A DNA stretch of 36,989 bases, taken from assembly GCA_964543275.1 (NCBI GenBank), contig CAZIWW010000005.1, positions 1-36,989 on the forward strand, in the 5' to 3' direction. The position numbers were made by a program, and so were the translations under genes. Origin of the DNA: CAZIWW01 sp964543275 (lineage in GTDB: Bacteria > Patescibacteriota > Minisyncoccia > Moranbacterales > UBA11712). The notes below the pieces were generated by a model. The model did not search any database. It was not told where the DNA came from and worked only from the letters and a program-made list of their open reading frames with translations. This document shows, piece after piece, positions 23,947-30,871 of the stretch (position 1 is the stretch's first letter; every line of letters begins with the position of its first letter).

Positions 23947-24312
23947 ATGCTTGATTCAAAAATTCTGGAGGAGCTCAAGCAAAAGCTCCTAGCGGAAAAA
24001 AACAGGATTGAAAAGAATCTTTCCCGGTTAGAAGCTAAAAAGAAAAACACGGACAGAGAATATAAGACCAAGTTCACCGAAATAGAAAGAGATCAGGAGC
24101 AAAACGCCGACGAAATGGAAATTTATGAAAGCAATTTGGCCACCGACGAGACTCTTAAGACGGAATTGGAAAAAGTAAACGCCGCTATATTAAGAATAGA
24201 GTCTGGAACCTATGGCAAATGTTCTAACTGTCAAAAAGAAATTCCTCTGGAAAGACTTCGGGCTTATCCTCAAGCCGATGTTTGTTTAGATTGTCAAAAT
24301 AAACTGTCATAA
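23947..24312 (+). CDS. DksA/TraR-type C4 zinc-finger protein
   Basis: A 121-residue protein: an N-terminal coiled coil (about 5-75, rich in Lys and Glu) and a C-terminal four-cysteine zinc finger with Cys92/Cys95 (YGKCSNCQKEI) and Cys113/Cys116 (ADVCLDCQ). The helix TDETLKTELEKVNAAILRIESGTYGKC is characteristic. Family members insert their coiled coil into the RNA polymerase secondary channel and alter initiation; whether this one works with ppGpp is unknown. Its stop is immediately followed by the ATG of lspA, so the two are a transcription unit. Confidence 0.88.
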   Translation: MLDSKILEELKQKLLAEKNRIEKNLSRLEAKKKNTDREYKTKFTEIERDQEQNADEMEIYESNLATDETLKTELEKVNAAILRIESGTYGKCSNCQKEIPLERLRAYPQADVCLDCQNKLS

Positions 24313-24753
24313 ATGCGTTTTCTAAAACCTTCCATACTTCTTGGATTCCTTATTGCTCTTGACCAACTCCTTAAAATCTACTTCACGAAATTACCAAGCC
24401 TGCGTCCTTGTCTTAATTTTTTTGTTAATCTCCAATGCAACCAGCAAATAGCTTGGGGAATTCAAATTAGTCCCTTGGCATTCTATCCGGTTTGGCTGGC
24501 TATAACACTCTTTATTCTGCTTCTGTTTTTAAAAAGTAAAAGTTTAAAAGAACAACTACCGCTTTTGTTAATTTTATCAGGCGCTCTCGGCAATATGATA
24601 GATCGATTGGTTCGCGGTTGCGTTATCGACTTCATTGATTTTAAATTCTGGCCGATATTCAATTTGGCCGACGCGTATATAACTGCGGGAATAATCCTCC
24701 TTATAATACAACTCTTAAAAAATAGAAAGCCATTTAGTCAAAATTTCGGGTGA
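24313..24753 (+). CDS. lspA: lipoprotein signal peptidase (signal peptidase II)
   Basis: A 146-residue inner-membrane aspartyl protease that cuts signal peptides ahead of the lipidated cysteine. Four hydrophobic helices are visible (about 6-22, 55-73, 83-96, 121-136). The catalytic aspartates are Asp106 in GNMIDRLVRGCVIDFIDF and Asp120 in FNLADAYI; LDQLLKIYF is the conserved helix-1 motif. It is slightly shorter than the usual 160 residues. It abuts the DksA-like gene with no gap. A lipoprotein substrate is encoded at 1-1418. Confidence 0.95.
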   Translation: MRFLKPSILLGFLIALDQLLKIYFTKLPSLRPCLNFFVNLQCNQQIAWGIQISPLAFYPVWLAITLFILLLFLKSKSLKEQLPLLLILSGALGNMIDRLVRGCVIDFIDFKFWPIFNLADAYITAGIILLIIQLLKNRKPFSQNFG

Positions 24754-24903
24754 AGCAAACAGATCTTATATTTGGTCATTGAGATTTAGAACTTATTTAG
24801 ATATTGGAAATTAGATATTAGAAATTTGAACGCAAATGCGCTATCTGCACACCGCAAGAATTTTAACCGAAACCGTTTTTAATTATCACTAGGATTGGTC
24901 ACT

Positions 24904-26427
24904 ATGTCTTCCAAAATCCTAAGCGCCACAACTATCGGCCTAGACAGCCATCTGGTGGAAGTAGAAGCCGACACTCATTCTGGTCTGCACACTTTTAGTA
25001 TTGTGGGACTGCCGGACACGGCCGTGAAAGAATCCAGGGACCGCGTCAATTCAGCCATTAAAAATTCCGGGTTTAGGCCGCCGCACCGCTGCGGCCATGT
25101 CACGGTTAACCTGGCTCCGGCCGACATACGAAAAGAAAGACCTCTATACGATCTTCCCATTGCCTTAAGTTTTCTGCTAATAACCGAACAGTTGGGAATT
25201 GAAATAAAAAACAAGCTATTTATTGGAGAGCTATCCTTGGACGGAAAAATTCGCCCCGTCAATGGCGTCCTGCCCATAGCTATAATGGCCAAGGAAAAAA
25301 ATATCGAGGAGTTTGTCGTTCCCAAGGAAAACGCCCAAGAAGCCAGCATTGTCGAAGGACTGACGGTTATTCCAGCCGAGAGTCTGAAAGATGTAATTTC
25401 TCATCTTTTGGGAGAAAAGAAGATCAAACCCAAGCCGCAGCAAAACATAAACGAAATTTTCCAAAGCAGGGAGTACACCGCGGACATGGCTTTGGTCAAA
25501 GGCCAGGAGTATGCCAAGAGAGCTCTGGAAGTCGCGGCGGCTGGAGGACACAATGTGCTTTTCAGCGGCCCGCCCGGTTCGGGGAAAACCCTTCTAGCTC
25601 GAACCCTTCCTTCAATTTTGCCGCCTCTAACTTTTGAGGAATCATTGGAAATCACTAAAATTTTTTCTATCGCCGGAAAGCTTCCAAAAAATACCTCTTT
25701 AATCACCGAACGCCCTTTTCGCTCACCCCACCACAGCGCCTCGGCCGTTTCCCTAGTCGGAGGCGGGCAGTTTCCCAAACCCGGCGAAATCAGTCTGGCT
25801 CACAGAGGAATATTATTCCTGGACGAATTTCCGGAATTCAGCCGAGTGGTTTTAGAAAACCTGCGCCAACCTCTAGAAGACGGCGTTGTCAGCGTCTCCC
25901 GTGTCCAGGGAACGCTTTCCTTCCCGGCCAGGTTCACTCTGGTCGCCGCTATGAATCCCTGTCCGTGCGGAAACGCCACTGATCCGGAACGCCTTTGCAG
26001 CTGTTCGCCGTCAGCCATTATAAAGTATCAGCAGAAAATTTCAGGACCCATTCTGGACCGCATTGATATCCACGCCGAAGTTCCTCGCCTGAAGTTTGAA
26101 AAGCTAAGCGAGAGCAAAACGGGCGAGAGCAGTAAAACTGTCCGCGAGAGAGTCAACTTGGCTCGTCAAAGACAACTAAAACGGTTTAAAGACACTGCAG
26201 CCATAACCAACAGCGAAATGCAAAACCGGCACATCAAAGAATTCTGCAAACTCGGCGAGAAAGAAATCCAGCTTCTTAAAAACGCGGTCAACCAATTGCA
26301 TCTCTCCGCTCGCGCCTATCACCGCATCATCAAAATCGCCCGCACCATCGCCGATCTGGAAGAAAAAGATAATATCGAACCACAGCATCTGGCCGAGGCG
26401 ATACAGTATCGACAGAGACAGATATAG
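24904..26427 (+). CDS. comM: ComM/YifB family Mg-chelatase-like AAA+ ATPase
   Basis: A 507-residue protein. The N-terminal ChlI-type domain begins MSSKILSATTIGLDSHLVEVEAD, with GLPDTAVKESRDRVNSAIKNSGF and VNLAPADIRKE. The AAA+ core has Walker A GPPGSGKT (222-229), the RSPHHSAS motif and Walker B ILFLDEFPEF. A cysteine cluster, NPCPCGNATDPERLCSCSP, follows, and the C-terminal domain ends with ARTIADLEEKDNIEPQHLAEAIQYR. ComM is a branch-migration helicase that helps integrate DNA taken up during natural transformation. I chose ATG 24904 over an upstream TTG because the family starts there and AGGA lies 10 nt before it. The first operator-like palindrome begins 20 bp after the stop. Confidence 0.93.
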   Translation: MSSKILSATTIGLDSHLVEVEADTHSGLHTFSIVGLPDTAVKESRDRVNSAIKNSGFRPPHRCGHVTVNLAPADIRKERPLYDLPIALSFLLITEQLGIEIKNKLFIGELSLDGKIRPVNGVLPIAIMAKEKNIEEFVVPKENAQEASIVEGLTVIPAESLKDVISHLLGEKKIKPKPQQNINEIFQSREYTADMALVKGQEYAKRALEVAAAGGHNVLFSGPPGSGKTLLARTLPSILPPLTFEESLEITKIFSIAGKLPKNTSLITERPFRSPHHSASAVSLVGGGQFPKPGEISLAHRGILFLDEFPEFSRVVLENLRQPLEDGVVSVSRVQGTLSFPARFTLVAAMNPCPCGNATDPERLCSCSPSAIIKYQQKISGPILDRIDIHAEVPRLKFEKLSESKTGESSKTVRERVNLARQRQLKRFKDTAAITNSEMQNRHIKEFCKLGEKEIQLLKNAVNQLHLSARAYHRIIKIARTIADLEEKDNIEPQHLAEAIQYRQRQI

Positions 26428-26446
26428 ATAATTAAAACTATATCCC

Positions 26447-26464
26447 ACTACAACTAGTTGTAGT
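26447..26464. promoter_or_regulatory. operator-like palindrome O1 (between comM and the TrpR-family gene)
   Basis: ACTACAACTAGTTGTAGT, a perfect 18-bp palindrome with no loop and no U tract, so not a terminator. Its centre is 94 bp from that of O2, close to nine helical turns. Confidence 0.7.
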
Positions 26465-26519
26465 AAACTCTATCCGCTTTGGAATAAGAAGAAGCATTTT
26501 TGCTATTTCCCTTCAGGAT

Positions 26520-26548
26520 TTGATCCAAAACAAAAACCTCACTACAAT
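26520..26548 (+). promoter_or_regulatory. promoter of the TrpR-family regulator gene
   Basis: TTGATC (26520-26525), exactly 17 bp, then TACAAT (26543-26548). The -10 lies inside palindrome O2. Expected start is near 26555, about 31 nt before ATG 26586. Confidence 0.65.
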
Positions 26549-26558
26549 TAGTTGTAGT
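26541..26558. promoter_or_regulatory. operator-like palindrome O2, covering the -10
   Basis: ACTACAATTAGTTGTAGT, the same site as O1 with one changed base that improves the -10 (TACAAT). It spans from the -10 to about the transcription start, the classical place for repression. Confidence 0.7.
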
Positions 26559-26585
26559 AAATTACCTTTAACGATTATTTGCTTT

Positions 26586-27011
26586 ATGCGCGGGAAAGTT
26601 AAATATCACAATTTATCAGAACTAGAGAAGAAAAAATTCTTGGGGGAATTCTATTCGGTTATTGCCCGGCTTAAAACAAGAGATGAAGTAAAAAATTTTT
26701 TCAAAGACCTTTTAACTTTGAGCGAGGTGGTCATGCTCTCACGAAGAATTCAAATCGCTAGAATGCTTATAGAAGGAGAAACGCACGATAACATCCGCCA
26801 AAAACTGAAAGTTGGTTTTGGGACTATCGTCAGCGTTGAAAAGTGGCTAAAAGATGGCTTCGGCGGATATAAAGAAATAATCAAAAGATATAAAAAAAGA
26901 CATAATGGCAAAAAATGGGACGGTAGCGGAAACTTTCCTTATTCCCACGGGTGGCTTCGCAAAAAATACCCACTTCACTTCTTGCTTTCGAATTTAGCAA
27001 AAAAGGATTAA
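26586..27011 (+). CDS. TrpR-family transcriptional regulator (YerC/YecD-like)
   Basis: A 141-residue DNA-binding protein. The helical core (about 10-95) matches the Trp-repressor superfamily: FYSVIARLKTRDEVKNFFKDLLTLSEVVMLSRRIQIARMLIEGETHDNIRQKLKVGFGTI is the YerC/YecD pattern, with the helix-turn-helix at about 66-88 (HDNIRQKLKVGFGTIVSVEKWL). The C-terminal ~45 residues are basic. The effector of this branch is unknown, and tryptophan is not implied. I chose ATG 26586 because the longer frame would translate through palindrome O2. Three copies of one palindrome (26447, 26541, 27017) surround the gene, indicating autoregulation and control of the next gene. The palindromes have a CTAG centre, as trp operators contain CTAG half-sites. 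Confidence 0.88.
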   Translation: MRGKVKYHNLSELEKKKFLGEFYSVIARLKTRDEVKNFFKDLLTLSEVVMLSRRIQIARMLIEGETHDNIRQKLKVGFGTIVSVEKWLKDGFGGYKEIIKRYKKRHNGKKWDGSGNFPYSHGWLRKKYPLHFLLSNLAKKD

Positions 27012-27040
27012 AGCTTACTACAACTAGTTGTAGTAAGCTT
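27011..27040. promoter_or_regulatory. operator-like palindrome O3, perfect 30-bp inverted repeat
   Basis: The O1 sequence (27017-27034) is extended by AAGCTT on both sides into a perfect 30-bp palindrome. It starts at the last base of the regulator's stop and ends 30 bp before ATG 27071. No U tract follows (TATCTATTG), which favours an operator over a terminator. Confidence 0.65.
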
Positions 27041-27070
27041 TATCTATTGAAGAATGGTCTAGACACTTAT

Positions 27071-28003
27071 ATGCGCTTCTATATAAAAATAGTCTTTGCT
27101 ATTCTTATTATTCTGTCGTCTTATCTTTTTTGGCCATTCGACAAAAGAACTTTTGGAATAAAAAAGCCCTCTCCGGTCAAAATTTCCGACAATGGCTTGC
27201 TTTTTCAATTATCCACTGACTCGCAAACTGTTGCTGAAATTCTCGCGGAAAAAAATATTGAGTTTTCTGAAAAAGATTACATTTTCCCCGCGCTTGACGC
27301 TAAAATTTGTCCAGGCCAAAAAATCACAATTCGCCGCGCTGTGCCAGTCACAATTGAAGTTGACGAGCAAAAAATAAAACTGGACACGCTGGGAACAACA
27401 GTTCGAGACGCGATCATAGAAGCCGATGTTACTTTGTCGCATGCTGATAAAATTAGCCCTAGTCTCAATTCGCTCCTCGAACACAATCTTGACATCGTCG
27501 TAACGAGAATCAACTTCGAGGAAATAACCATCAAAGAAGATATACCCTTTAAAACAATAGAAAAAGAAGATTCCACCGTACCCTGGAAGCAGAAACAAAT
27601 AAAGCAAAAAGGCAAGAATGGCAAAAAAGAGCTTACTTACAAAATAACTTACACCAACGGCAAGGAAACTAGTCGTAAGCTTATCAGCCAAAGAGTCGTT
27701 AAGCAGCCGGTCGCTGAAATTAAAGTTATAGGAACCAAAATAGTAGTCGGCAAGACTAGCCGAGGAACAGCCACCTGGTATTCAAACGGCAATGGATTAA
27801 CCTGCGCCAGCCTTAAATTCCCGCTAGGAACTTACTTGCGGGTTACCAATTTATCTAACAAAAAATCGGTTATCGTCAAAGTCAACGATCGAGGACCATT
27901 CAGCAAGGAGAAGATTATCGATCTCAACAAGAAAGCTTTCGAGAAAATAGCCAGGTTGGGAGATGGAGTGATTAGCGTGAAAATTGAAGAAATTCTAAAC
28001 TGA
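27071..28003 (+). CDS. membrane-anchored G5 / RlpA-like (DPBB) cell-envelope protein, YabE/Rpf-like architecture
   Basis: A 310-residue protein with an N-terminal signal or anchor helix (about 3-22). Two DUF348-type repeats (about 38-85 and 90-140, with TVAEILAEKNIEF and TVRDAIIEADVTL) and a G5 domain (about 150-225, PFKTIEKEDSTVPWKQKQIKQKGKNG) come next. The C-terminus is a double-psi beta-barrel (about 232-310, GTATWYSNGNGL...PLGTYLRVTNL...VKVNDRGPF...IIDLNKKAFEKIA) as in RlpA lytic transglycosylases and YabE/Rpf proteins. The Asp of NDRGPF is present; the histidine of RlpA's AAHKTLP segment is replaced (CASLKFPLG). It probably binds or cuts glycan outside the membrane. I chose ATG 27071 so that the 30-bp palindrome O3 stays upstream. 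Confidence 0.88.
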   Translation: MRFYIKIVFAILIILSSYLFWPFDKRTFGIKKPSPVKISDNGLLFQLSTDSQTVAEILAEKNIEFSEKDYIFPALDAKICPGQKITIRRAVPVTIEVDEQKIKLDTLGTTVRDAIIEADVTLSHADKISPSLNSLLEHNLDIVVTRINFEEITIKEDIPFKTIEKEDSTVPWKQKQIKQKGKNGKKELTYKITYTNGKETSRKLISQRVVKQPVAEIKVIGTKIVVGKTSRGTATWYSNGNGLTCASLKFPLGTYLRVTNLSNKKSVIVKVNDRGPFSKEKIIDLNKKAFEKIARLGDGVISVKIEEILN

Positions 28004-28045
28004 ATTTAGAATTATGAATTATGAATTGTGAATTGTGAATGTAAA
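28003..28045. repeat. AATTATGAATTATGAATTGTGAATTG-type tandem words
   Basis: A tract of about four 9-10 bp units (variants of AATTATGAATTGTG) directly after the stop. The spacer to 28149 continues with AATTCTCAATTCGCAATTCC. No gene or hairpin with a T tract is seen. Confidence 0.6.
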
Positions 28046-28149
28046 TATGGAATAATAAACGCAAACAAAAATTCTTGCAAAATCCTCTCGATTCCTAATT
28101 TTTAATCCTCGTTCTCAATCCTAAATTCTCAATTCGCAATTCCATTAAT

Positions 28150-28932
28150 ATGTCCACAAAATTCGGCCAAAATTTTCTTATTGATAGCAGTATTGCCCAA
28201 AAGATTATAAAATCCGCAAACTTATCGCCCTTCGACAACATTCTTGAGATCGGTCCCGGAAAAGGAATCCTAACTCAATATCTCGTCCCAAAAGCCGGGA
28301 GAATTCTGGCTGTTGAAATAGACAAAAGTTTAGCTGGCTTTCTCCGAAAAAAATTCAAGAACCAGAAAAGTTTGGAAATCATAGAAGGAGACATTTTGAA
28401 AATAAATCTCCCAAAAATAATATCCGAAAGGGAATTTAAAAATTATAAAGCGATCGGCAACTTGCCGTATTACATCACTTCGCCGATTATACGACTGCTT
28501 TTGGAAACTAAATATCCGCCGCGGAGTTTGATTCTTATGATCCAGAAAGAAGTAGCCGAACGCGTCTGCGCCCCTAAAGGAAAAGAAAGTTTGCTTTCTA
28601 TTTCAGTAAAATTTTATTCCAAGCCTAAGATCCTGCTTTATATTTCCAGCGAAAAATTCAACCCAGCCCCCAAAGTTGACTCGGCTGTTATTAAATTAGA
28701 AAGGAAAAGAGAGATTCCTGAAATAGACACAAGAAATTTTTTCTCCTTGGTCCGCGCCGGGTTTTGCTCAAAAAGAAAACAGCTTATTAATAATCTTACT
28801 TCCAGTTTCAAACTGCCTAAGAAAAAGGTATCGGAAAAATTGAAAAAAGCTGGAATTGAACCGACTCAACGAGCGCAAGAGCTGGAATTAGAAAATTGGT
28901 TAAAGCTTTATGAAGTATGGTTCTATGTGTAA
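28150..28932 (+). CDS. ksgA: 16S rRNA (adenine1518/1519-N6)-dimethyltransferase
   Basis: A 260-residue enzyme that dimethylates two adenines in helix 45 late in 30S assembly. The start STKFGQNFLIDSSIAQKII matches the family KKRFGQNFL pattern. The SAM site is EIGPGKG (33-39) with AVEIDKSL, and the catalytic motif IV is NLPYYI (104-109). EKFNPAPKVDSAVIKLERK and the C-terminal helical domain (FFSLVRAGFCSKRKQLINNL) are intact. Length is normal. Confidence 0.96.
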   Translation: MSTKFGQNFLIDSSIAQKIIKSANLSPFDNILEIGPGKGILTQYLVPKAGRILAVEIDKSLAGFLRKKFKNQKSLEIIEGDILKINLPKIISEREFKNYKAIGNLPYYITSPIIRLLLETKYPPRSLILMIQKEVAERVCAPKGKESLLSISVKFYSKPKILLYISSEKFNPAPKVDSAVIKLERKREIPEIDTRNFFSLVRAGFCSKRKQLINNLTSSFKLPKKKVSEKLKKAGIEPTQRAQELELENWLKLYEVWFYV

Positions 28933-28973
28933 AATTTTCACCAGAACATCCTTCACAATTTTAAGCCGCAATT

Positions 28974-30626
28974 TTAAACTTTAAACTTTAAACCAAATCT
29001 TATCCCCGGCCAAAAGACCAGATACATAACAATTAAAGTATAGATAAATAAAAGCGCAAATATCCATAAATGAAGCTTGCCGGGCTTTATTTTTTTATTC
29101 TGCATAATCCAAAAAGAGGCGGCGCCGATTATCATAGCCGGCAAAAAAAGAATCTTGGCGTTGAGCAGCACTACGCTTAAACTATAAGAAAAAAATATTC
29201 CCAGTCCTATTACAAACCGAGCCCAGCCTTCGCCAAGAATAACTGGAATGGTCCAGACTCCGTTTCTCTTATCACCTTCAATATCCTTTAAATCCTTAAC
29301 GGGCAAGGAAAAAGTAAAAGCGATCAAAAGTCCCCAGAAAACTTTACTCGGCAAAAGAGAAATGTCTTGTCCGTCGGCCAACAAGATAAACCCGCTCAAG
29401 AAAAGCGTCACCAGCGCCAAAGCGGAAACAAAACTAGCCACAGCCGGAAATCTTTTAAGGCGGAACGGCCAAGCCGAGTACGCCCAGGCTAAAATTTGAT
29501 AAGCTAAAATCAGCAGGAAAAACTTTACTCCCACAGTGAGAGCCAAAACTAGAGAGAGCAGAGAACCTACCGCAAAAAGATGCCTATAATCTTCCAGCGA
29601 CATCCTCCCGGTCGCCATTGGACGATCTGTGTTAGTAATTTCATCAATCTTTAGATCTTCTCTGTCATTTAAAAAAACCGAAGCCAGCCAAGCCAGCATT
29701 CCCGCTATAATAAGATTGCCAAGCGCCAACAAAGAAAAAAAATTCCAATTAAAATTATCAGGAAAGTAAAAAAGACCTATCACAGCTCCGATAAAAATCA
29801 TTCCGGCATGCAGAATTAGCTGGACCGGCCGGCTGTTTTTAACCACCAGCCAAAACTTCTCTCGAAAATTATACCAAAAGAAAAACACCAGCGCTAAAAC
29901 AATCAGAAAGGCGTAGATTAGATTCATTTTCACGTTAAGCGCGTTCATAAAATCGTTATCCTTGATAGAAAAATAGCTGGCCGGAGAAAAGAACAATCCG
30001 GCCACATCGAAATTTTGAATTTCGGTTATTTTTTTGGAAGGCGAGAGAATAATAAAAGTCAGCCAAGAGGGGAAAGAACCCAAAACAAAAAGAATAATAT
30101 AAGTAAAGAGCGCTCCAGTCAGAGATTTAATAATCCTATTTGTTTTAAGATAGATGTAAAATAAAATAAAGATAACGGCTAAAGCCACTTCAATCCTCAC
30201 TCCGTAAGTGATCCCAATAGTTGGGTCGCTTCCAAAAAAAACAAGGAATCGGTGCCAGAGACCGCTTAAGCTGTCGAAGATGTAAAAGCTCCAGCATTTC
30301 TCCGCGCCGCAAAAGATCTTATCCAAAATGGGAGGCAGAATAACTATAAAAAATCCCCATAAAAGAACATTGGCTAACTTTTTAATTTTCTCCTTAAGAA
30401 AAACGGATAAAAAAATCAAAATAAGCAGATAGGAAAAAAGAAAAAACAGATAAGCGGCCAAAGTCGAGCCAATGAAAAAATCAAGAGATTTGTCCGTCAA
30501 ACCTTCCAGTAAATTTTCCACCAGCATCCGAATGGCGATAATAGCCGAAAAGCCGAGAATCCAGTGAATTATATTCATATTATAACTCTCAATAGAGCCT
30601 ATTGTCTTATGTAATTTTCGAAACAT
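28974..30626 (-). CDS. UbiA-type prenyltransferase with large N-terminal membrane extension
   Basis: A 550-residue polytopic membrane protein. The C-terminal ~290 residues are UbiA: the first Asp motif NDREDLKID (Asn320, Asp321, Asp324, Asp328) is followed by TNTDRPMATGRMS, and the second is DLKDIEGD (445-452) followed by GVWTIPVILG. The enzyme would attach an isoprenoid chain to an aromatic or polar acceptor in the membrane; the acceptor is unknown. The N-terminal ~270 residues contain six or seven further helices absent from ordinary UbiA proteins. The C-terminus and stop merge into the TTTAAACTTTAAAC word tract. An internal Met17 is an alternative start. It is convergent with ksgA, with a 41-bp gap. 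Confidence 0.85.
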   Translation of the reverse strand: MFRKLHKTIGSIESYNMNIIHWILGFSAIIAIRMLVENLLEGLTDKSLDFFIGSTLAAYLFFLFSYLLILIFLSVFLKEKIKKLANVLLWGFFIVILPPILDKIFCGAEKCWSFYIFDSLSGLWHRFLVFFGSDPTIGITYGVRIEVALAVIFILFYIYLKTNRIIKSLTGALFTYIILFVLGSFPSWLTFIILSPSKKITEIQNFDVAGLFFSPASYFSIKDNDFMNALNVKMNLIYAFLIVLALVFFFWYNFREKFWLVVKNSRPVQLILHAGMIFIGAVIGLFYFPDNFNWNFFSLLALGNLIIAGMLAWLASVFLNDREDLKIDEITNTDRPMATGRMSLEDYRHLFAVGSLLSLVLALTVGVKFFLLILAYQILAWAYSAWPFRLKRFPAVASFVSALALVTLFLSGFILLADGQDISLLPSKVFWGLLIAFTFSLPVKDLKDIEGDKRNGVWTIPVILGEGWARFVIGLGIFFSYSLSVVLLNAKILFLPAMIIGAASFWIMQNKKIKPGKLHLWIFALLFIYTLIVMYLVFWPGIRFGLKFKV

Positions 30627-30738
30627 AAATTTACCAAGCTTAAGATGTAAAACTTAAAGCTCAAAACCGCAGCGCAGAGCTAACAAAAGCTTGTGAAAAT
30701 ATATTGCCAAATCTAAAAAACAAGATATAGTTTTACGC

Positions 30739-30781
30739 TTTACGCTGCAGTTTTGCATTTTGCGTTTTGAACTTTACGCTT
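30739..30781. repeat. word repeat matched in inverted form at the right end of the window
   Basis: TTTACGCTGCAG...TTTTGCGTTTTGAACTTTACGCTT here corresponds, with gaps, to the complement of 36950-36989. The two copies flank the whole module 30872-36949. Confidence 0.45.
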
Positions 30782-30831
30782 GTTTAATAAAACTCTATCA
30801 CGAACCCAACAAACTTATCAACAGCCTGTCT

Positions 30832-30860
30832 TTGTTGCCAAAAGCATTTTATGGTATAAT
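30832..30860 (+). promoter_or_regulatory. strong promoter giving a near-leaderless transcript of the TSP3-repeat gene
   Basis: TTGTTG (30832-30837), exactly 17 bp, then consensus TATAAT (30855-30860) with extended TGG. Expected start near 30867 is only about 5 nt before ATG 30872. Confidence 0.7.
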
Positions 30861-30871
30861 TTACCCAACTT

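Noticed and set aside
26520..26585. N-terminal extension of the TrpR-family gene from TTG 26520
   Set aside because: The extension would translate the promoter and palindrome O2; the family homology begins after ATG 26586.
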